Assembly: GCF_023554105.1 (NCBI RefSeq)
Contig: NZ_JAMJWE010000016.1
Location: forward strand, 20,360-84,359
DNA: 64,000 bases
Source: Brucella sp. 21LCYQ03
Lineage (GTDB): Bacteria > Pseudomonadota > Alphaproteobacteria > Rhizobiales > Rhizobiaceae
Direction: 5' to 3'
The position numbers and the translations under genes were made by a program. Below, piece by piece: positions 41,886 through 53,225 of the stretch (the first letter of the stretch is position 1; every line of letters begins with the position of its first letter). The notes below the pieces were generated by a model. It worked only from the letters and a program-made list of their open reading frames with translations. It made no database searches and was not told the DNA's origin.

Positions 41886-42003
41886 GTCTTGCTCAAACCT
41901 GTTTTAGAGATGAATATCAATATACTGCGCCGCGTCTCCTATCGCGTATATCCGAGATCGTTTCAATCGTTGCATGTTTATGTGGTTATCGAGAACTTTC
42001 TAC

Positions 42004-43089
42004 CTACACGTAATCTCGATGTGCAGGCAGGTTGAGATCCGGCAGGCTTTCGGCCTGTACGACCGCACGGGCGACAGCCTGGGCCATCACGGTTGCCGCA
42101 ATTGCGCCGATTGCCGTTACATCAGCTTCAACTCCTGTTGCCTTGCCTGTCGAGAGCGCAAAGATAGTATCACCATCCCACATTGTGTGGATCGGGTTAA
42201 TCGTTCGTGCAAAGCCATCATGCGCCATGCCAGCAATTTTTTTCAACTCGGCTTTGTTAAACGGGACATTGGTTGCAATTGCACCAATCGTTGTATTGGC
42301 ACCTGCTGACTTTACAACATTCCGGCCCTGCATGATCGCATCCATAATGTTGCGGAAGCCTTTGCCATCTTCGTTGCGGGCACCAGCGAGAATCTGCTGC
42401 GAATTGGGCGCATAAACATCGGCCACGGCATTAACGGCAACAATCGCACCGATTACAACGTCAGTGCCGGGAACTTTATAGCTTGCGGTGCCGAGTCCGC
42501 CTTTCATGGCATAGTCCATGCCAAACATTTTGCCGACGGTGGCACCTGCGCCTGCGCCGATATTGCCTTCGTCTGAGGGTTCCGCTTTGGCGGCTTTACA
42601 GGCAAGATAGCCCGTTTCGTCATCCGGGCGGACCGAAAAATCGCCAACGCCCAGATCCATGAGAACTGCTGCTGGAACAATCGGGACAACGCCCTTGCCG
42701 ATCTTAAAGCCGAGGCCGTTTTCTTCGAGATAGCGCATGACGCCGGTTGCAGCATTAAGACCGTAAGCGCTGCCACCTGAGAGCATGACTGCCTGCACGC
42801 GTTCAACCAGATTGATTGGGTCGAGCAGGTCAGTTTCACGCGTGCCGGGCGCAGAGCCGCGGACATCGACACCTGCTGTTGCGCCTTCTTCGCAAAGCAA
42901 AACCGTGCAGCCGGTCGGGCGCTTGGTCAGCGTGTGATGGCCAAGCTTTATTCCCGGCACATCGGTGATGCTTCCGCCCATCAATTCCAGCATTTTGGTG
43001 TCTCCCCCGCTTGAGGCTTTGGCCTGCCCGACAATGAACGGCATTGTCCCAAGCCCTGCAAGTGATTTCGTGAATGTTCGTCTGTCCAT
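42004..43089 (-). CDS. P1 family (DmpA-like) aminopeptidase/amidase
   Basis: A 361-residue self-processing Ntn-type hydrolase. N-terminal RRTFTKSLAGLG looks like a twin-arginine signal, so export folded to the periplasm is likely. Conserved blocks: HHTLTKRPTGCTVLL, LSGGSAYGLNAATGVMRY, and GANTTIGAIATNVPF, where Asn-Thr would be the autocleavage site giving the Thr nucleophile. NylC and DmpA belong here. ATG at 43089 fits the signal; the frame upstream overlaps the ClC gene. Confidence 0.85.
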   Translation of the reverse strand: MDRRTFTKSLAGLGTMPFIVGQAKASSGGDTKMLELMGGSITDVPGIKLGHHTLTKRPTGCTVLLCEEGATAGVDVRGSAPGTRETDLLDPINLVERVQAVMLSGGSAYGLNAATGVMRYLEENGLGFKIGKGVVPIVPAAVLMDLGVGDFSVRPDDETGYLACKAAKAEPSDEGNIGAGAGATVGKMFGMDYAMKGGLGTASYKVPGTDVVIGAIVAVNAVADVYAPNSQQILAGARNEDGKGFRNIMDAIMQGRNVVKSAGANTTIGAIATNVPFNKAELKKIAGMAHDGFARTINPIHTMWDGDTIFALSTGKATGVEADVTAIGAIAATVMAQAVARAVVQAESLPDLNLPAHRDYV

Positions 43090-43111
43090 AGCTTGTCCCC
43101 CCGGATGGATT

Positions 43112-44467
43112 TTAGTCCGTCGTAATATTCTTCTCCTGTGAACGACGAAGACGCAAGACGTCAGCGACAAAAGTGCGGGAAAGAGCGTGATAAAGTGGCT
43201 CATGAGAAACGAGCCGCGCTGTTCCATAGCCGAGCATCGATGCACACATCAGCGGAATCACATTGTTGTGGTTGCCGGTCATTTCCAGAATGATCACAAA
43301 GGCCGTCATCGGAGCCTGTACGACGCCTGCAAAATAGCCTGCCATGCCGAGTACAGCCGCGAGGCTGGCACTGGTGCCGAGCATTAGCCCGATGGTGCTG
43401 CCAAGGCCTGCACCCACAGAAAGGGAAGGGGCAAATATGCCGCCGGGAATGCCTGAAACCATTGAAAGAAGCCCGGCTACGAGCTTCTCAATGAAATAAA
43501 AGGGCGGCAGCGAAAGACCTTCGACTGCAGAGCGTGCCTGATCGTAACCCGTGCCAAAGGTTGCCCCGCCGGATGCAATGCCAATGGCAGCAACAGCAAG
43601 GCCGCATAATCCTGCTATCATGACGGCGCCGCGAAGCGGAGCTTTTTGTATGCGTCGTCGTATGCGCTTTGTAAGGCTGAGCGCAAAAGCACTGAAAGCA
43701 GCGCCAAAAGCGCCACCAATCACGCCGCAGCTTACTACGAGAATCCAGTCCGTATGACTTCCTACTGTAACAGTTGTGAGGCCGAAATAATTATAATTCC
43801 CCACAAGCCCGAGTGAGGCCAGACCCGCGAGAATGACTGCCGATAGTACAAGCCCATTGGTGCGGGCAGCATAGGCGCGCCCCATTTCTTCGATGGCAAA
43901 GACAATGCCTGCAAGTGGCGTGTTGAAGGCCGCAGCAATCCCTGCCGCAGAGCCCGCGAGAATGAGTCCTCGTGCCTGCTCCATGCTGCCGATACGGGCT
44001 GATAGCAACATGATCGAAGCGCCAACCTGTACGGTCGGTCCCTCACGCCCGATTGATGCGCCCGAGAACAGTCCAACAATTGTCAGTATGATTTTTCCGA
44101 ATGCGATTCTGAGTGACAGTAGGAGAGAGCGGTCCTCTGGATTGTTGAGGTGTCGTGCTGCAATGGCTTGTGGAATGCCGCTGCCGCCAGAGCCAGGGAA
44201 ATACGTGATTGCAATCCACGAGCAAAGCATGAAGCCAAGCGGCGTAATGATGAGCGGCAGCCATGCCCGCCATGTGCTTTCTGTGCCGTTAGTAAGACTT
44301 TTGAAAAGACTCTGGGCAATATCGGCAGCTTCGGCGAAGGCAACGCTGATCAAACCTATCGCAATAGCCCCGCACCAGAATACCAGGCGCGGTTTCCATA
44401 AGCGCGGGTTCATCCACATCGCATGAGAGCGCCGAAGCAGCGGTAGTCGTTGATATGATTTACGCAT
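43112..44467 (-). CDS. ClC family chloride channel/antiporter
   Basis: A 451-residue inner-membrane protein with about 10-12 hydrophobic segments. Ion-pathway motifs: GSGGSGIPQA (GSGIP), GREGPTVQ (GREGP) and GIPGGIFAPSLSVGAGLG (GxFxP). GREGP carries the gating Glu, which keeps either channel or H+/Cl- exchange possible. No CBS domain. Confidence 0.92.
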   Translation of the reverse strand: MRKSYQRLPLLRRSHAMWMNPRLWKPRLVFWCGAIAIGLISVAFAEAADIAQSLFKSLTNGTESTWRAWLPLIITPLGFMLCSWIAITYFPGSGGSGIPQAIAARHLNNPEDRSLLLSLRIAFGKIILTIVGLFSGASIGREGPTVQVGASIMLLSARIGSMEQARGLILAGSAAGIAAAFNTPLAGIVFAIEEMGRAYAARTNGLVLSAVILAGLASLGLVGNYNYFGLTTVTVGSHTDWILVVSCGVIGGAFGAAFSAFALSLTKRIRRRIQKAPLRGAVMIAGLCGLAVAAIGIASGGATFGTGYDQARSAVEGLSLPPFYFIEKLVAGLLSMVSGIPGGIFAPSLSVGAGLGSTIGLMLGTSASLAAVLGMAGYFAGVVQAPMTAFVIILEMTGNHNNVIPLMCASMLGYGTARLVSHEPLYHALSRTFVADVLRLRRSQEKNITTD

Positions 44468-44608
44468 TTGGGCCCCTTTTGGGCTAAATTCTAAAAATAT
44501 GGCCAGCGATTTATCATAGAAATTGTGATGAGTAACTCAAACTTGTCCGCAAAAGACTTTTCAATCAGTCATAAGCGTGTTACCAGCCGGTGCCAATTCA
44601 ATATGTAA

Positions 44609-46183
<1,575 letters not shown>

Positions 46184-46209
46184 TATCATACCATCTGTTA
46201 TACTATATC

Positions 46210-46236
46210 AAGGCGGCCTTCATGGCCGCCTTTTCA
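46210..46236. terminator. Bidirectional terminator between guaB and oxyR
   Basis: AAGGCGGCC/GGCCGCCTT with a 5-nt loop, then TTTTC; the stop of oxyR (46234) abuts it. Confidence 0.82.
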
Positions 46237-47163
46237 TGACGCAAGGTCTGCGAGCTCCACGTCATTAACGAAAAGGGTTTCTGCGCTTTCCACGATGCAG
46301 TCTGCCAGCGCCTGAAAGTCTTTGCGACGTTTACTCTGTCTGCGCCAGAAAAGAGCAATTTCCCGCTTCGGCTGCTCACCGTCAAAAGGGATAATGCGCA
46401 TATGATTGCTGCGTGCTTCTGCGCGAACGGCGATTTCGGGAATAAGTGTCAGCCCCATTCCGTGACTGACCATTTGCAGCAAAGTGGTCATGCTTGTTGC
46501 TCCATACCGAACCAGTTGCCGCTGTGATGGCAGCGAGCAGACTGCAAGTGCCTGATCGCGCATGCAATGCCCCTCTTCAAGCAATAGCAGCCGGTCAAGT
46601 GCCGCATTGTCCTGCGTCATTGGCGAGGAGAGGACGGTATGGTCATTGCTCGAGGTGGCGATCAGAAAGCGGTCATCGAATAGCTTGAGATATGCGAGAC
46701 GATCATCAGCAATTGGCAAAGCCGCAACGATCGCGTCGATTTCGCCAGCATTCAACTCATCCAGCAGTTTTGCTGTCACACTCTCACGCAATTGCAGACG
46801 AAATGACGGGTGCTTGTCTCTGAGCAGTGGGATGAGATGCGGCACCAGATAGGGCGCAACGGTCGGGATGATCCCCAGCCGTAGCTGAGTTTGCAGAAGC
46901 CCTTTGCTCTGCGCTGAAATTTCTTCAAGTGCATGAAGCTCTTTCAGAATGGTTCGAATGCCGGGCAGCAGGTCACGACCAAGCTCCGTCATGATGACTT
47001 TACGTTGCGAGCGCTCAAAAAGCGGCGCTCCCGCCACAGCCTCCATTTCAGCAATCTGTGCCGATAGCGCAGGTTGCGAAATATGCGCGAGTTCAGCGGC
47101 TTTTCTGAAATGCAGGGTGGTGGCGAGCGCATCGAAATAGCGCATTTGTCTGATCGTAAACAT
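46234..47163 (-). CDS. oxyR: Hydrogen peroxide-sensing regulator OxyR (LysR family)
   Basis: A 309-residue LysR-type activator. Winged HTH at the N-terminus (FRKAAELAHISQPALSAQI), then the inducer domain with the redox pair Cys in EEGHCMRDQALAVC, the C-H-M-R-D spacing of OxyR. It is divergent from a catalase 170 bp away, the classic regulator-target arrangement. Confidence 0.93.
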   Translation of the reverse strand: MFTIRQMRYFDALATTLHFRKAAELAHISQPALSAQIAEMEAVAGAPLFERSQRKVIMTELGRDLLPGIRTILKELHALEEISAQSKGLLQTQLRLGIIPTVAPYLVPHLIPLLRDKHPSFRLQLRESVTAKLLDELNAGEIDAIVAALPIADDRLAYLKLFDDRFLIATSSNDHTVLSSPMTQDNAALDRLLLLEEGHCMRDQALAVCSLPSQRQLVRYGATSMTTLLQMVSHGMGLTLIPEIAVRAEARSNHMRIIPFDGEQPKREIALFWRRQSKRRKDFQALADCIVESAETLFVNDVELADLAS

Positions 47164-47180
47164 GATAAGGAAATCCTATC
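47164..47180. promoter_or_regulatory. Possible OxyR site in the oxyR-catalase gap
   Basis: GATAAGGAAATCCTATC is a near-palindrome with ATA/TAT-type half sites adjacent to the oxyR start. It fits a LysR box only loosely. Confidence 0.35.
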
Positions 47181-47333
47181 AATAATAACAAAAAAAGCAA
47201 TTGGAGATTATATTTGGAATAAGTCTAAACTGCGTGCGTTACCCAGCCAGTGTGTGCGGCCGACGAATAGCAACACACAAAAGCCAGGCTGAATGCTGGA
47301 TCGACCAATAGATTTTTTAGGAGGGAAGTTCCC

Positions 47334-48833
47334 ATGGCAGACCGTCCGATTATGACTACAAGCGCTGGAGCGCCTATTTCGGATAACCAGAATTCCCTTA
47401 CCGCTGGTGAGCGCGGACCCGTTTTATTGCAGGATTATCAGCTGATCGAAAAACTTACGCATCAGAACCGCGAACGCATTCCTGAGCGCGTTGTGCATGC
47501 CAAGGGCTGGGGTGCATTTGGTACGCTGACAATCACCGGCGATATTTCGAAATATACCAAAGCCAAAGCATTGCAGCCGGGTGCAAAGACGCCAATGCTG
47601 GCGCGGTTCTCTACCGTTGCCGGTGAACAGGGTGCCGCAGATGCTGAACGTGATGTTCGTGGCTTTGCGCTGAAATTCTACACCGAAGAAGGCAACTGGG
47701 ATCTGGTTGGCAACAACACGCCGGTGTTCTTCGTGCGTGATCCGGTGAAATTCCCGGATTTCATTCATACTCAGAAGCGTCATCCTAAGACCAACCTGCG
47801 TTCGGCAACGGCCATGTGGGATTTCTGGTCACTTTCGCCGGAAAGCTTGCATCAGGTGACAATCCTGATGTCAGATCGCGGTCTTCCAACGGATGTGCGC
47901 CATATCAATGGTTATGGTTCGCATACTTATTCTTTCTGGAACGATGCGGGTGAGCGTTATTGGGTTAAGTTTCACTTCAAGACCTTGCAGGGCCATAAGC
48001 ATTGGACCAATGAAGAGGCTGAACGTGTGATCGGTCGCACGCGGGAGTCTACGCAGGAAGACTTGTTCACCTCCATCGACAAGGGCGAGTTCCCAAAGTG
48101 GAAAGTTCAGGTGCAGATTATGCCGGAACTCGATGCTGATAAGACGCCTTACAACCCATTCGACCTCACCAAGGTCTGGCCGCATGCTGACTACCCGCCA
48201 ATCGATATTGGTGTGATGGAATTGAACCGCAATGCGGAAAACTATTTCACTGAGATTGAAAACGCAGCCTTCTCACCGTCCAACATTGTGCCCGGCATCA
48301 GCTATTCGCCGGACAAGATGTTGCAGGGTCGCTTGTTCTCTTATGCAGACGCTCATCGTCATCGCCTTGGCACGCATTATGAGAACTTGCCGGTCAACCA
48401 GCCAAAGTGCCCAGTGCATCATTACCATCGCGATGGCCAGATGAACACATATGGCGGCATCGCGACGGGTAACCCGGATGCTTATTACGAGCCAAACTCA
48501 TTCAATGGTCCGGTCGAACAGCCATCCGCCAAAGAGCCGCCGTTGCGTATTAGAGGTGATGCGGATCGTTACAATCACCGCATCGGCAATGATGATTATT
48601 CGCAGCCGCGCGCATTGTTCAATCTGTTTGATGACGGACAGAAAGCGCGCCTTTTCTCGAATATTGCAGCAGCAATGGGTGGCGTTCCGGGCTTTATTGT
48701 CGAGCGTCAGCTGGCGCATTTCAAGCTTGTTCACCCCGACTATGAAGCTGGTGTTCGCAAGGCATTGCATAACGCCCATGGATATCAGGCCAATACGATT
48801 GCCGTTAATGAGGAAGTGGATGCAGCGGAATAA
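47334..48833 (+). CDS. katA: Catalase (monofunctional haem type)
   Basis: A 499-residue enzyme breaking down H2O2. Distal His in [11 protein letters not shown], distal Asn in [12 protein letters not shown], and the proximal haem Tyr in [14 protein letters not shown]. Close to the Brucella catalase. AGGAGG-like site before the ATG at 47334. Divergent from oxyR, so probably peroxide-induced. Confidence 0.96.
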   Translation: MADRPIMTTSAGAPISDNQNSLTAGERGPVLLQDYQLIEKLTHQNRERIPERVVHAKGWGAFGTLTITGDISKYTKAKALQPGAKTPMLARFSTVAGEQGAADAERDVRGFALKFYTEEGNWDLVGNNTPVFFVRDPVKFPDFIHTQKRHPKTNLRSATAMWDFWSLSPESLHQVTILMSDRGLPTDVRHINGYGSHTYSFWNDAGERYWVKFHFKTLQGHKHWTNEEAERVIGRTRESTQEDLFTSIDKGEFPKWKVQVQIMPELDADKTPYNPFDLTKVWPHADYPPIDIGVMELNRNAENYFTEIENAAFSPSNIVPGISYSPDKMLQGRLFSYADAHRHRLGTHYENLPVNQPKCPVHHYHRDGQMNTYGGIATGNPDAYYEPNSFNGPVEQPSAKEPPLRIRGDADRYNHRIGNDDYSQPRALFNLFDDGQKARLFSNIAAAMGGVPGFIVERQLAHFKLVHPDYEAGVRKALHNAHGYQANTIAVNEEVDAAE

Positions 48834-48856
48834 CCGCCCATTTTCTTCATTTTGTG

Positions 48857-48887
48857 AAAAGCCGGATGCCCCCGCTCCGGCTTTTTG
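48857..48887 (+). terminator. Terminator of the catalase gene
   Basis: AAAGCCGGA/TCCGGCTTT with a short loop and Ts, 24 bases past the stop. Confidence 0.85.
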
Positions 48888-48986
48888 CTTTTCACCAAGA
48901 CTTTAAATCCGCTGCAACTGATTTGCTGATTGCCTTTTCCCATCAAGGAAGGCTATGCCCGACGTAATAAATATGAAGGAGCAGAA

Positions 48987-50276
48987 ATGCGGCTTGGCGG
49001 ACGCCTTCAGGCGGCGATAGAGGTTTTAAATGATATTGAAGCGGGTAAACGCCCTGCTTCCGACGCGTTGAAGGATTGGGGTGCATCGCACCGCTTTGCT
49101 GGTGCGGGTGATCGTGCCGTCATTGGCAATATTGTTTATGACGCACTGCGCCGCAAATTGTCTATTGCATGGCGTATGGACAGCGATGATGCGCGCGCAT
49201 TGGCCTATGGTGCGCTGGTGTCCGAAGGCGGCTTGGATTTTGCAGCCATTGATGCAGCGCTCGAAGGCGATAAATTTGCTCCTGAAGCGCTGAGTGCAGC
49301 ACCACGTGAAGCATGGGCAAGCCGTGATGTCGCGGATGCTCCTGCCTATATTCGAGCCGATGTGCCAGAATGGTGTGTTCCTTCGCTTGAAGCGCAGTTC
49401 GGTGATCGCTGGGTGAATGAGGCCGAAGCTCTTTCGACACGTCCGCCTGTTGATCTTCGCGTTAACCTGCTCAAGGCAAAACCCGAAGCGGTTATTGAAG
49501 CATTGGAAAAGGCGGGTGTTGGTAAAGCGCCTTTGCTAGATCAGGCTTTGCGTATCCCGCCGATTGAAGCGCTTGGTCGACATCCGAATGTGCAAACCGA
49601 TCAGTCGTTTTTAGATGGCTGGTTTGAGGTGCAGGATTTGGGTTCGCAACTTGCCGCTTTGTTTGCTAATGCGAAACCCGGCGAGCAGGTGTTGGATTAT
49701 TGTGCAGGTGCGGGCGGTAAAACCCTGGCTTTGGCCGCAGCAATGGGAAACAGCGGGCAGGTTCACGCTTATGACGCAGAGCGCGCACGCCTTTCACCGA
49801 TGCATGATCGTTTGCAGAGGGCAGGGGTTCGTAATACGCAGATCCACGGAAACCTGGATGCGTTGGCGCCGTTGATTGAACGTATGGATCTCGTTCTCAC
49901 GGATGCTCCTTGCACAGGTTCTGGCACCTGGCGGCGTAGACCTGACGCAAAGTGGCGTCTGAATGAGCAGCAGCTTGAACGCCGCGTGCAGGACCAGAAG
50001 GAAGTTCTGGATGCTGCAAAGCATTATGTAAAGCCCGGCGGACGACTGGTTTACGTGACATGTTCGCTTTTTGCGGAAGAAAATACGCGGCAGGTGGAAC
50101 GTTTTCTCGGTGAAAACAGCAATTTCTCTGAAGCAGATTCACAACATCTCTGGCAGTCAATTATTCCTGATGCTGGTGTGATTTCACCTGTTTTTCCAGC
50201 TCGCGGCAGTGTATTTTCACCGTTGTCGACTGATACGGATGGTTTTTATGTCAGTGTTCTGCATAGAAATACTTAA
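48987..50276 (+). CDS. RsmB-type rRNA cytosine-C5 methyltransferase
   Basis: A 429-residue Sun/NOL1 family enzyme. N-terminal NusB-like helical region (about 1-130), then the SAM domain: DYCAGAGGKTLALAAAMG, LTDAPCTGSGTWRRRPD (PC motif) and VYVTCSLFAEEN (TC motif), the two catalytic Cys. ATG at 48987 with AAGGA eight bases ahead; upstream frame is unlikely. Could be RsmB or a paralogue. Confidence 0.9.
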   Translation: MRLGGRLQAAIEVLNDIEAGKRPASDALKDWGASHRFAGAGDRAVIGNIVYDALRRKLSIAWRMDSDDARALAYGALVSEGGLDFAAIDAALEGDKFAPEALSAAPREAWASRDVADAPAYIRADVPEWCVPSLEAQFGDRWVNEAEALSTRPPVDLRVNLLKAKPEAVIEALEKAGVGKAPLLDQALRIPPIEALGRHPNVQTDQSFLDGWFEVQDLGSQLAALFANAKPGEQVLDYCAGAGGKTLALAAAMGNSGQVHAYDAERARLSPMHDRLQRAGVRNTQIHGNLDALAPLIERMDLVLTDAPCTGSGTWRRRPDAKWRLNEQQLERRVQDQKEVLDAAKHYVKPGGRLVYVTCSLFAEENTRQVERFLGENSNFSEADSQHLWQSIIPDAGVISPVFPARGSVFSPLSTDTDGFYVSVLHRNT

Positions 50277-50626
50277 GTCCGGATGCGGATGTATCGGTGT
50301 AGTTCTGTTTTCAAGTTAAACAGATCAGATACTTTGTGATTTATAAGAATAAATCATAATTACGGCGCTAGACAGGCGCCGTAATTATGAAGCATACTAC
50401 GTATGTTGGCGCACTGTAGATTTTGCTGTAATTGGCTAGCTACAACGCGCCTGTGATCACTTTGTTTTCCCCGATGAGTGTGGTTGCTATCCGCTCTGAT
50501 AAGTTCAAAACGTCGGAGTAGAAGTATATTGCTCGTATTGGGCAAAGTTTTGTTGTTGTTGAGCAGAAGCTGTTATTCGCGAGCAACGCAGACATGGTGG
50601 TTGCGCAGGGTCAAGGGGCGACAGAG
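50277..50626. other. Gap of 350 bases holding one long palindrome
   Basis: TCATAATTACGGCGC (50354-50368) and GCGCCGTAATTATGA (50376-50390) are perfect 15-bp arms around a 7-nt loop. No T run follows on either strand at once. The remainder shows no gene. Confidence 0.6.
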
Positions 50627-51277
50627 ATGATCAAAACCATTGCAGGCAAACGTCTTCTTTACGTCATGGCGACGGAAGCGGAATATGGTCCTTATTTGAG
50701 TTCGCTCTTTTTGCCGCTGATGATCGGTGTCGGGCCAGTCGAAGCAGCAATCAATCTGATGCGTATTCTCACGGTCTTTGAACAACAAGGCGAGCTGCCA
50801 GACATTGTAGTGTCAATCGGCTCCGCTGGATCGGCGAGCTTGCCTCAAACAGAGGTATTTCAGGTTGCATCTGTTAGCTATCGCGATATGGACGCGTCAC
50901 CTTTGGGTTTTGAAAAAGGCTGCACACCGTTTCTCGATTTGCCTAAAGTTGTCGACATGTCGTGCATTATTCCGGGTCTGCCGCGCGCATCGCTTTCGAC
51001 TGGTGCGAATATCGTGTCTGGCAAAGCCTATGAAACCATCGACGCCGATATGGTTGATATGGAGACCTATGCGTGTCTGCGTGCATGTCAGGCGCATGGT
51101 GTTGATCTGATCGGCTTGCGTGGCATTTCAGATGGTGCGCGTGAGTTGCAACATGTTGATGATTGGACCGAGTTTTTAGACGTCATCGATGAGAAGCTCG
51201 CGACTGCCGTTGAGGCGCTCGAAGCGGCGATTGTTGCTGACGAACTGACACTTCCTGACAAGGATGTGTCAGTATAG
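50627..51277 (+). CDS. MTA/SAH nucleosidase-like phosphorylase-family protein
   Basis: A 216-residue protein: YVMATEAEYGP at the start, the purine-site glycine run VVSIGSAGSASLPQTE, and VDMETYACLRACQAHGVDLIGLRGISDGA (the Met-Glu and Asp of nucleoside phosphorylases). Likely cleaves 5'-methylthioadenosine or S-adenosylhomocysteine. ATG at 50627 with AGGGG; 50594 is an alternative. Lies 79 bp ahead of guaA. Confidence 0.85.
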   Translation: MIKTIAGKRLLYVMATEAEYGPYLSSLFLPLMIGVGPVEAAINLMRILTVFEQQGELPDIVVSIGSAGSASLPQTEVFQVASVSYRDMDASPLGFEKGCTPFLDLPKVVDMSCIIPGLPRASLSTGANIVSGKAYETIDADMVDMETYACLRACQAHGVDLIGLRGISDGARELQHVDDWTEFLDVIDEKLATAVEALEAAIVADELTLPDKDVSV

Positions 51278-51356
51278 GGCAAGTTTCTTCGTTTGTTTGT
51301 TGAAACGTGGCACTTCGTCCATTGCATTTTTGCCGCTTTTTATCTAGATGCTCGGC

Positions 51357-52919
51357 ATGAGCACCACAGCAAATCCTGACACTATCCTTATCGTCGACTT
51401 TGGCAGCCAGGTCACGCAGCTTATTGCACGCCGTGTACGTGAGGCCGGAGTTTATTCCGAGATCGTTCCGTTTCAGTCTGCGGAAGATGCCTATAAGCGC
51501 ATCAATCCGAAGGCGGTAATTTTGTCGGGTAGCCCACACTCGACAACGGACATTGGCAGCCCGCGCGCGCCACAGGCGATTTTCGAGACTGGAATTCCAG
51601 TTCTCGGTATCTGCTATGGTGAGCAGACCATGTGCGCCCAGTTGGGTGGCAAAGTCGAAAGCGGTCATGACCGTGAGTTCGGTCGCGCTTTCCTTGAAGT
51701 TCAAGAAGATAGCGCGCTGTTTGCTGGAGTCTGGGCAAAGGGCACCCGTCATCAGGTTTGGATGAGCCACGGCGATCGCGTTACTGCGCTTCCTGAAGGC
51801 TTCAAGGTTATCGGCACTTCGCCTAATGCACCTTTCGCGGCCATTTCAGATGAGAAGCGCAAATATTTTGCGGTTCAGTTCCATCCGGAAGTCGTGCACA
51901 CGCCTGATGGTGCAAAGCTTATTCAGAATTTCGTTCACAACATCGTCGGCATTAAGCCAGACTGGACAATGTCTGCATATCGCGAACAGGCTGTTGAGGC
52001 CATTCGCAAGCAGGTAGGCAAAGGCAAGGTTATCTGTGCATTGTCCGGCGGCGTTGATTCTTCTGTCGCCGCTCTTTTGATCCATGAAGCCGTTGGCGAT
52101 CAGCTGACCTGTATCCTTGTTGATCATGGTTTGATGCGCAAGAACGAAGCTGCCGATGTGGTGGCTATGTTCAAAGAACATTACAATCTGCCGCTCATTC
52201 TCGTGAATGCGCAGGACCGTTTCATTGAAGCTCTTGAAGGCGAAAGCGACCCGGAAAAGAAGCGCAAGACCATCGGTCGTCTTTTCATCGAAGTTTTTGA
52301 AGAAGAGGCCAACAAGCTGGGCGGCGCAGATTTCCTTGCGCAGGGCACGCTTTATCCGGACGTCATTGAAAGCGTTTCCTTTACGGGTGGTCCTTCGGTT
52401 ACGATCAAGTCGCACCACAATGTTGGCGGTCTGCCAGAACGCATGAACATGCAACTGGTTGAGCCCCTGCGCGAACTCTTCAAGGATGAAGTGCGCGTAT
52501 TGGGCAAGGAACTTGGTCTGCCTGACAGCTTCATTGGACGTCATCCGTTCCCTGGTCCGGGTCTTGCGATCCGTTGCCCGGGCGGCATCACGCGCGAGAA
52601 GCTCGAAATCCTGCGTGAAGCCGATGCGATTTATCTCGATGAAATCCGCAAGGCTGGTCTGTACGATGCAATCTGGCAGGCTTTTGCTGTTCTGCTTCCG
52701 GTTCAGACTGTTGGCGTGATGGGCGATGGTCGTACTTACGAATTCGTTTGCGCCCTGCGTGCGGTCACTTCAGTTGACGGTATGACTGCCGATTTCTATC
52801 ACTACGACATGAACTTTCTTGGCAATGCTGCGACCCGCATCATCAATGAAGTACGTGGTATCAACCGCGTGGTCTATGATGTCACCTCGAAGCCTCCGGG
52901 CACGATTGAGTGGGAATAA
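51357..52919 (+). CDS. guaA: GMP synthase (glutamine-hydrolysing)
   Basis: A 520-residue enzyme converting XMP to GMP. Glutaminase triad: Cys in [15 protein letters not shown], His/Glu in QFHPEV. The ATP pyrophosphatase P-loop is [14 protein letters not shown]; the XMP-binding dimerisation domain includes HHNVGGLP and [13 protein letters not shown]. Ends GTIEWE. The 3' end is a known integration hotspot and an integrase begins 306 bases on. Confidence 0.97.
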   Translation: MSTTANPDTILIVDFGSQVTQLIARRVREAGVYSEIVPFQSAEDAYKRINPKAVILSGSPHSTTDIGSPRAPQAIFETGIPVLGICYGEQTMCAQLGGKVESGHDREFGRAFLEVQEDSALFAGVWAKGTRHQVWMSHGDRVTALPEGFKVIGTSPNAPFAAISDEKRKYFAVQFHPEVVHTPDGAKLIQNFVHNIVGIKPDWTMSAYREQAVEAIRKQVGKGKVICALSGGVDSSVAALLIHEAVGDQLTCILVDHGLMRKNEAADVVAMFKEHYNLPLILVNAQDRFIEALEGESDPEKKRKTIGRLFIEVFEEEANKLGGADFLAQGTLYPDVIESVSFTGGPSVTIKSHHNVGGLPERMNMQLVEPLRELFKDEVRVLGKELGLPDSFIGRHPFPGPGLAIRCPGGITREKLEILREADAIYLDEIRKAGLYDAIWQAFAVLLPVQTVGVMGDGRTYEFVCALRAVTSVDGMTADFYHYDMNFLGNAATRIINEVRGINRVVYDVTSKPPGTIEWE

Positions 52920-52921
52920 TT
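52905..52921 (+). mobile_element. Probable left attachment site at the guaA 3' end
   Basis: The last codons of guaA plus stop (GATTGAGTGGGAATAA and neighbours) are where guaA-type islands recombine. I found no second copy up to 64000, so the matching right end must be outside the window. Exact core unproven. Confidence 0.45.
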
Positions 52922-53225
52922 TGGCGTCTGGTAAAGACCAGCACCAAAGAGCATGAAATAGCAGCTAAGCCCGCGTAATTGCGGGCTTTTTAGTTTTTTG
53001 GTGCTGCATTGTCTGGCACCGTTTAGCACGTCCAAGAAGAAATATTTCATGGCATGGAAAAGGGCATTCCGAAGCTTGATGCCATGTCTCTGGCTCAGTA
53101 CCATGACGGCCAAATCGCCCGCCTCATGGTATTGGAAATCCATAAGGCATTGATAAAAAATAGAATTGCCTCTGAAAACTGACGCATGCGGATCATGGTA
53201 TTTTGAGGCAGAAAGACGCTTTGAA
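52920..53225. other. Gap of 306 bases between guaA and integrase
   Basis: It holds the guaA terminator and then about 235 bases without a supported gene. A minus-strand frame across it includes the complement of the guaA end and is rejected. Confidence 0.5.
52967..52995 (+). terminator. Intrinsic terminator of guaA
   Basis: AAGCCCGC/GCGGGCTT with a 6-nt loop and T-rich tail, 47 bases past the stop. It insulates the island from guaA transcription. Confidence 0.85.
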
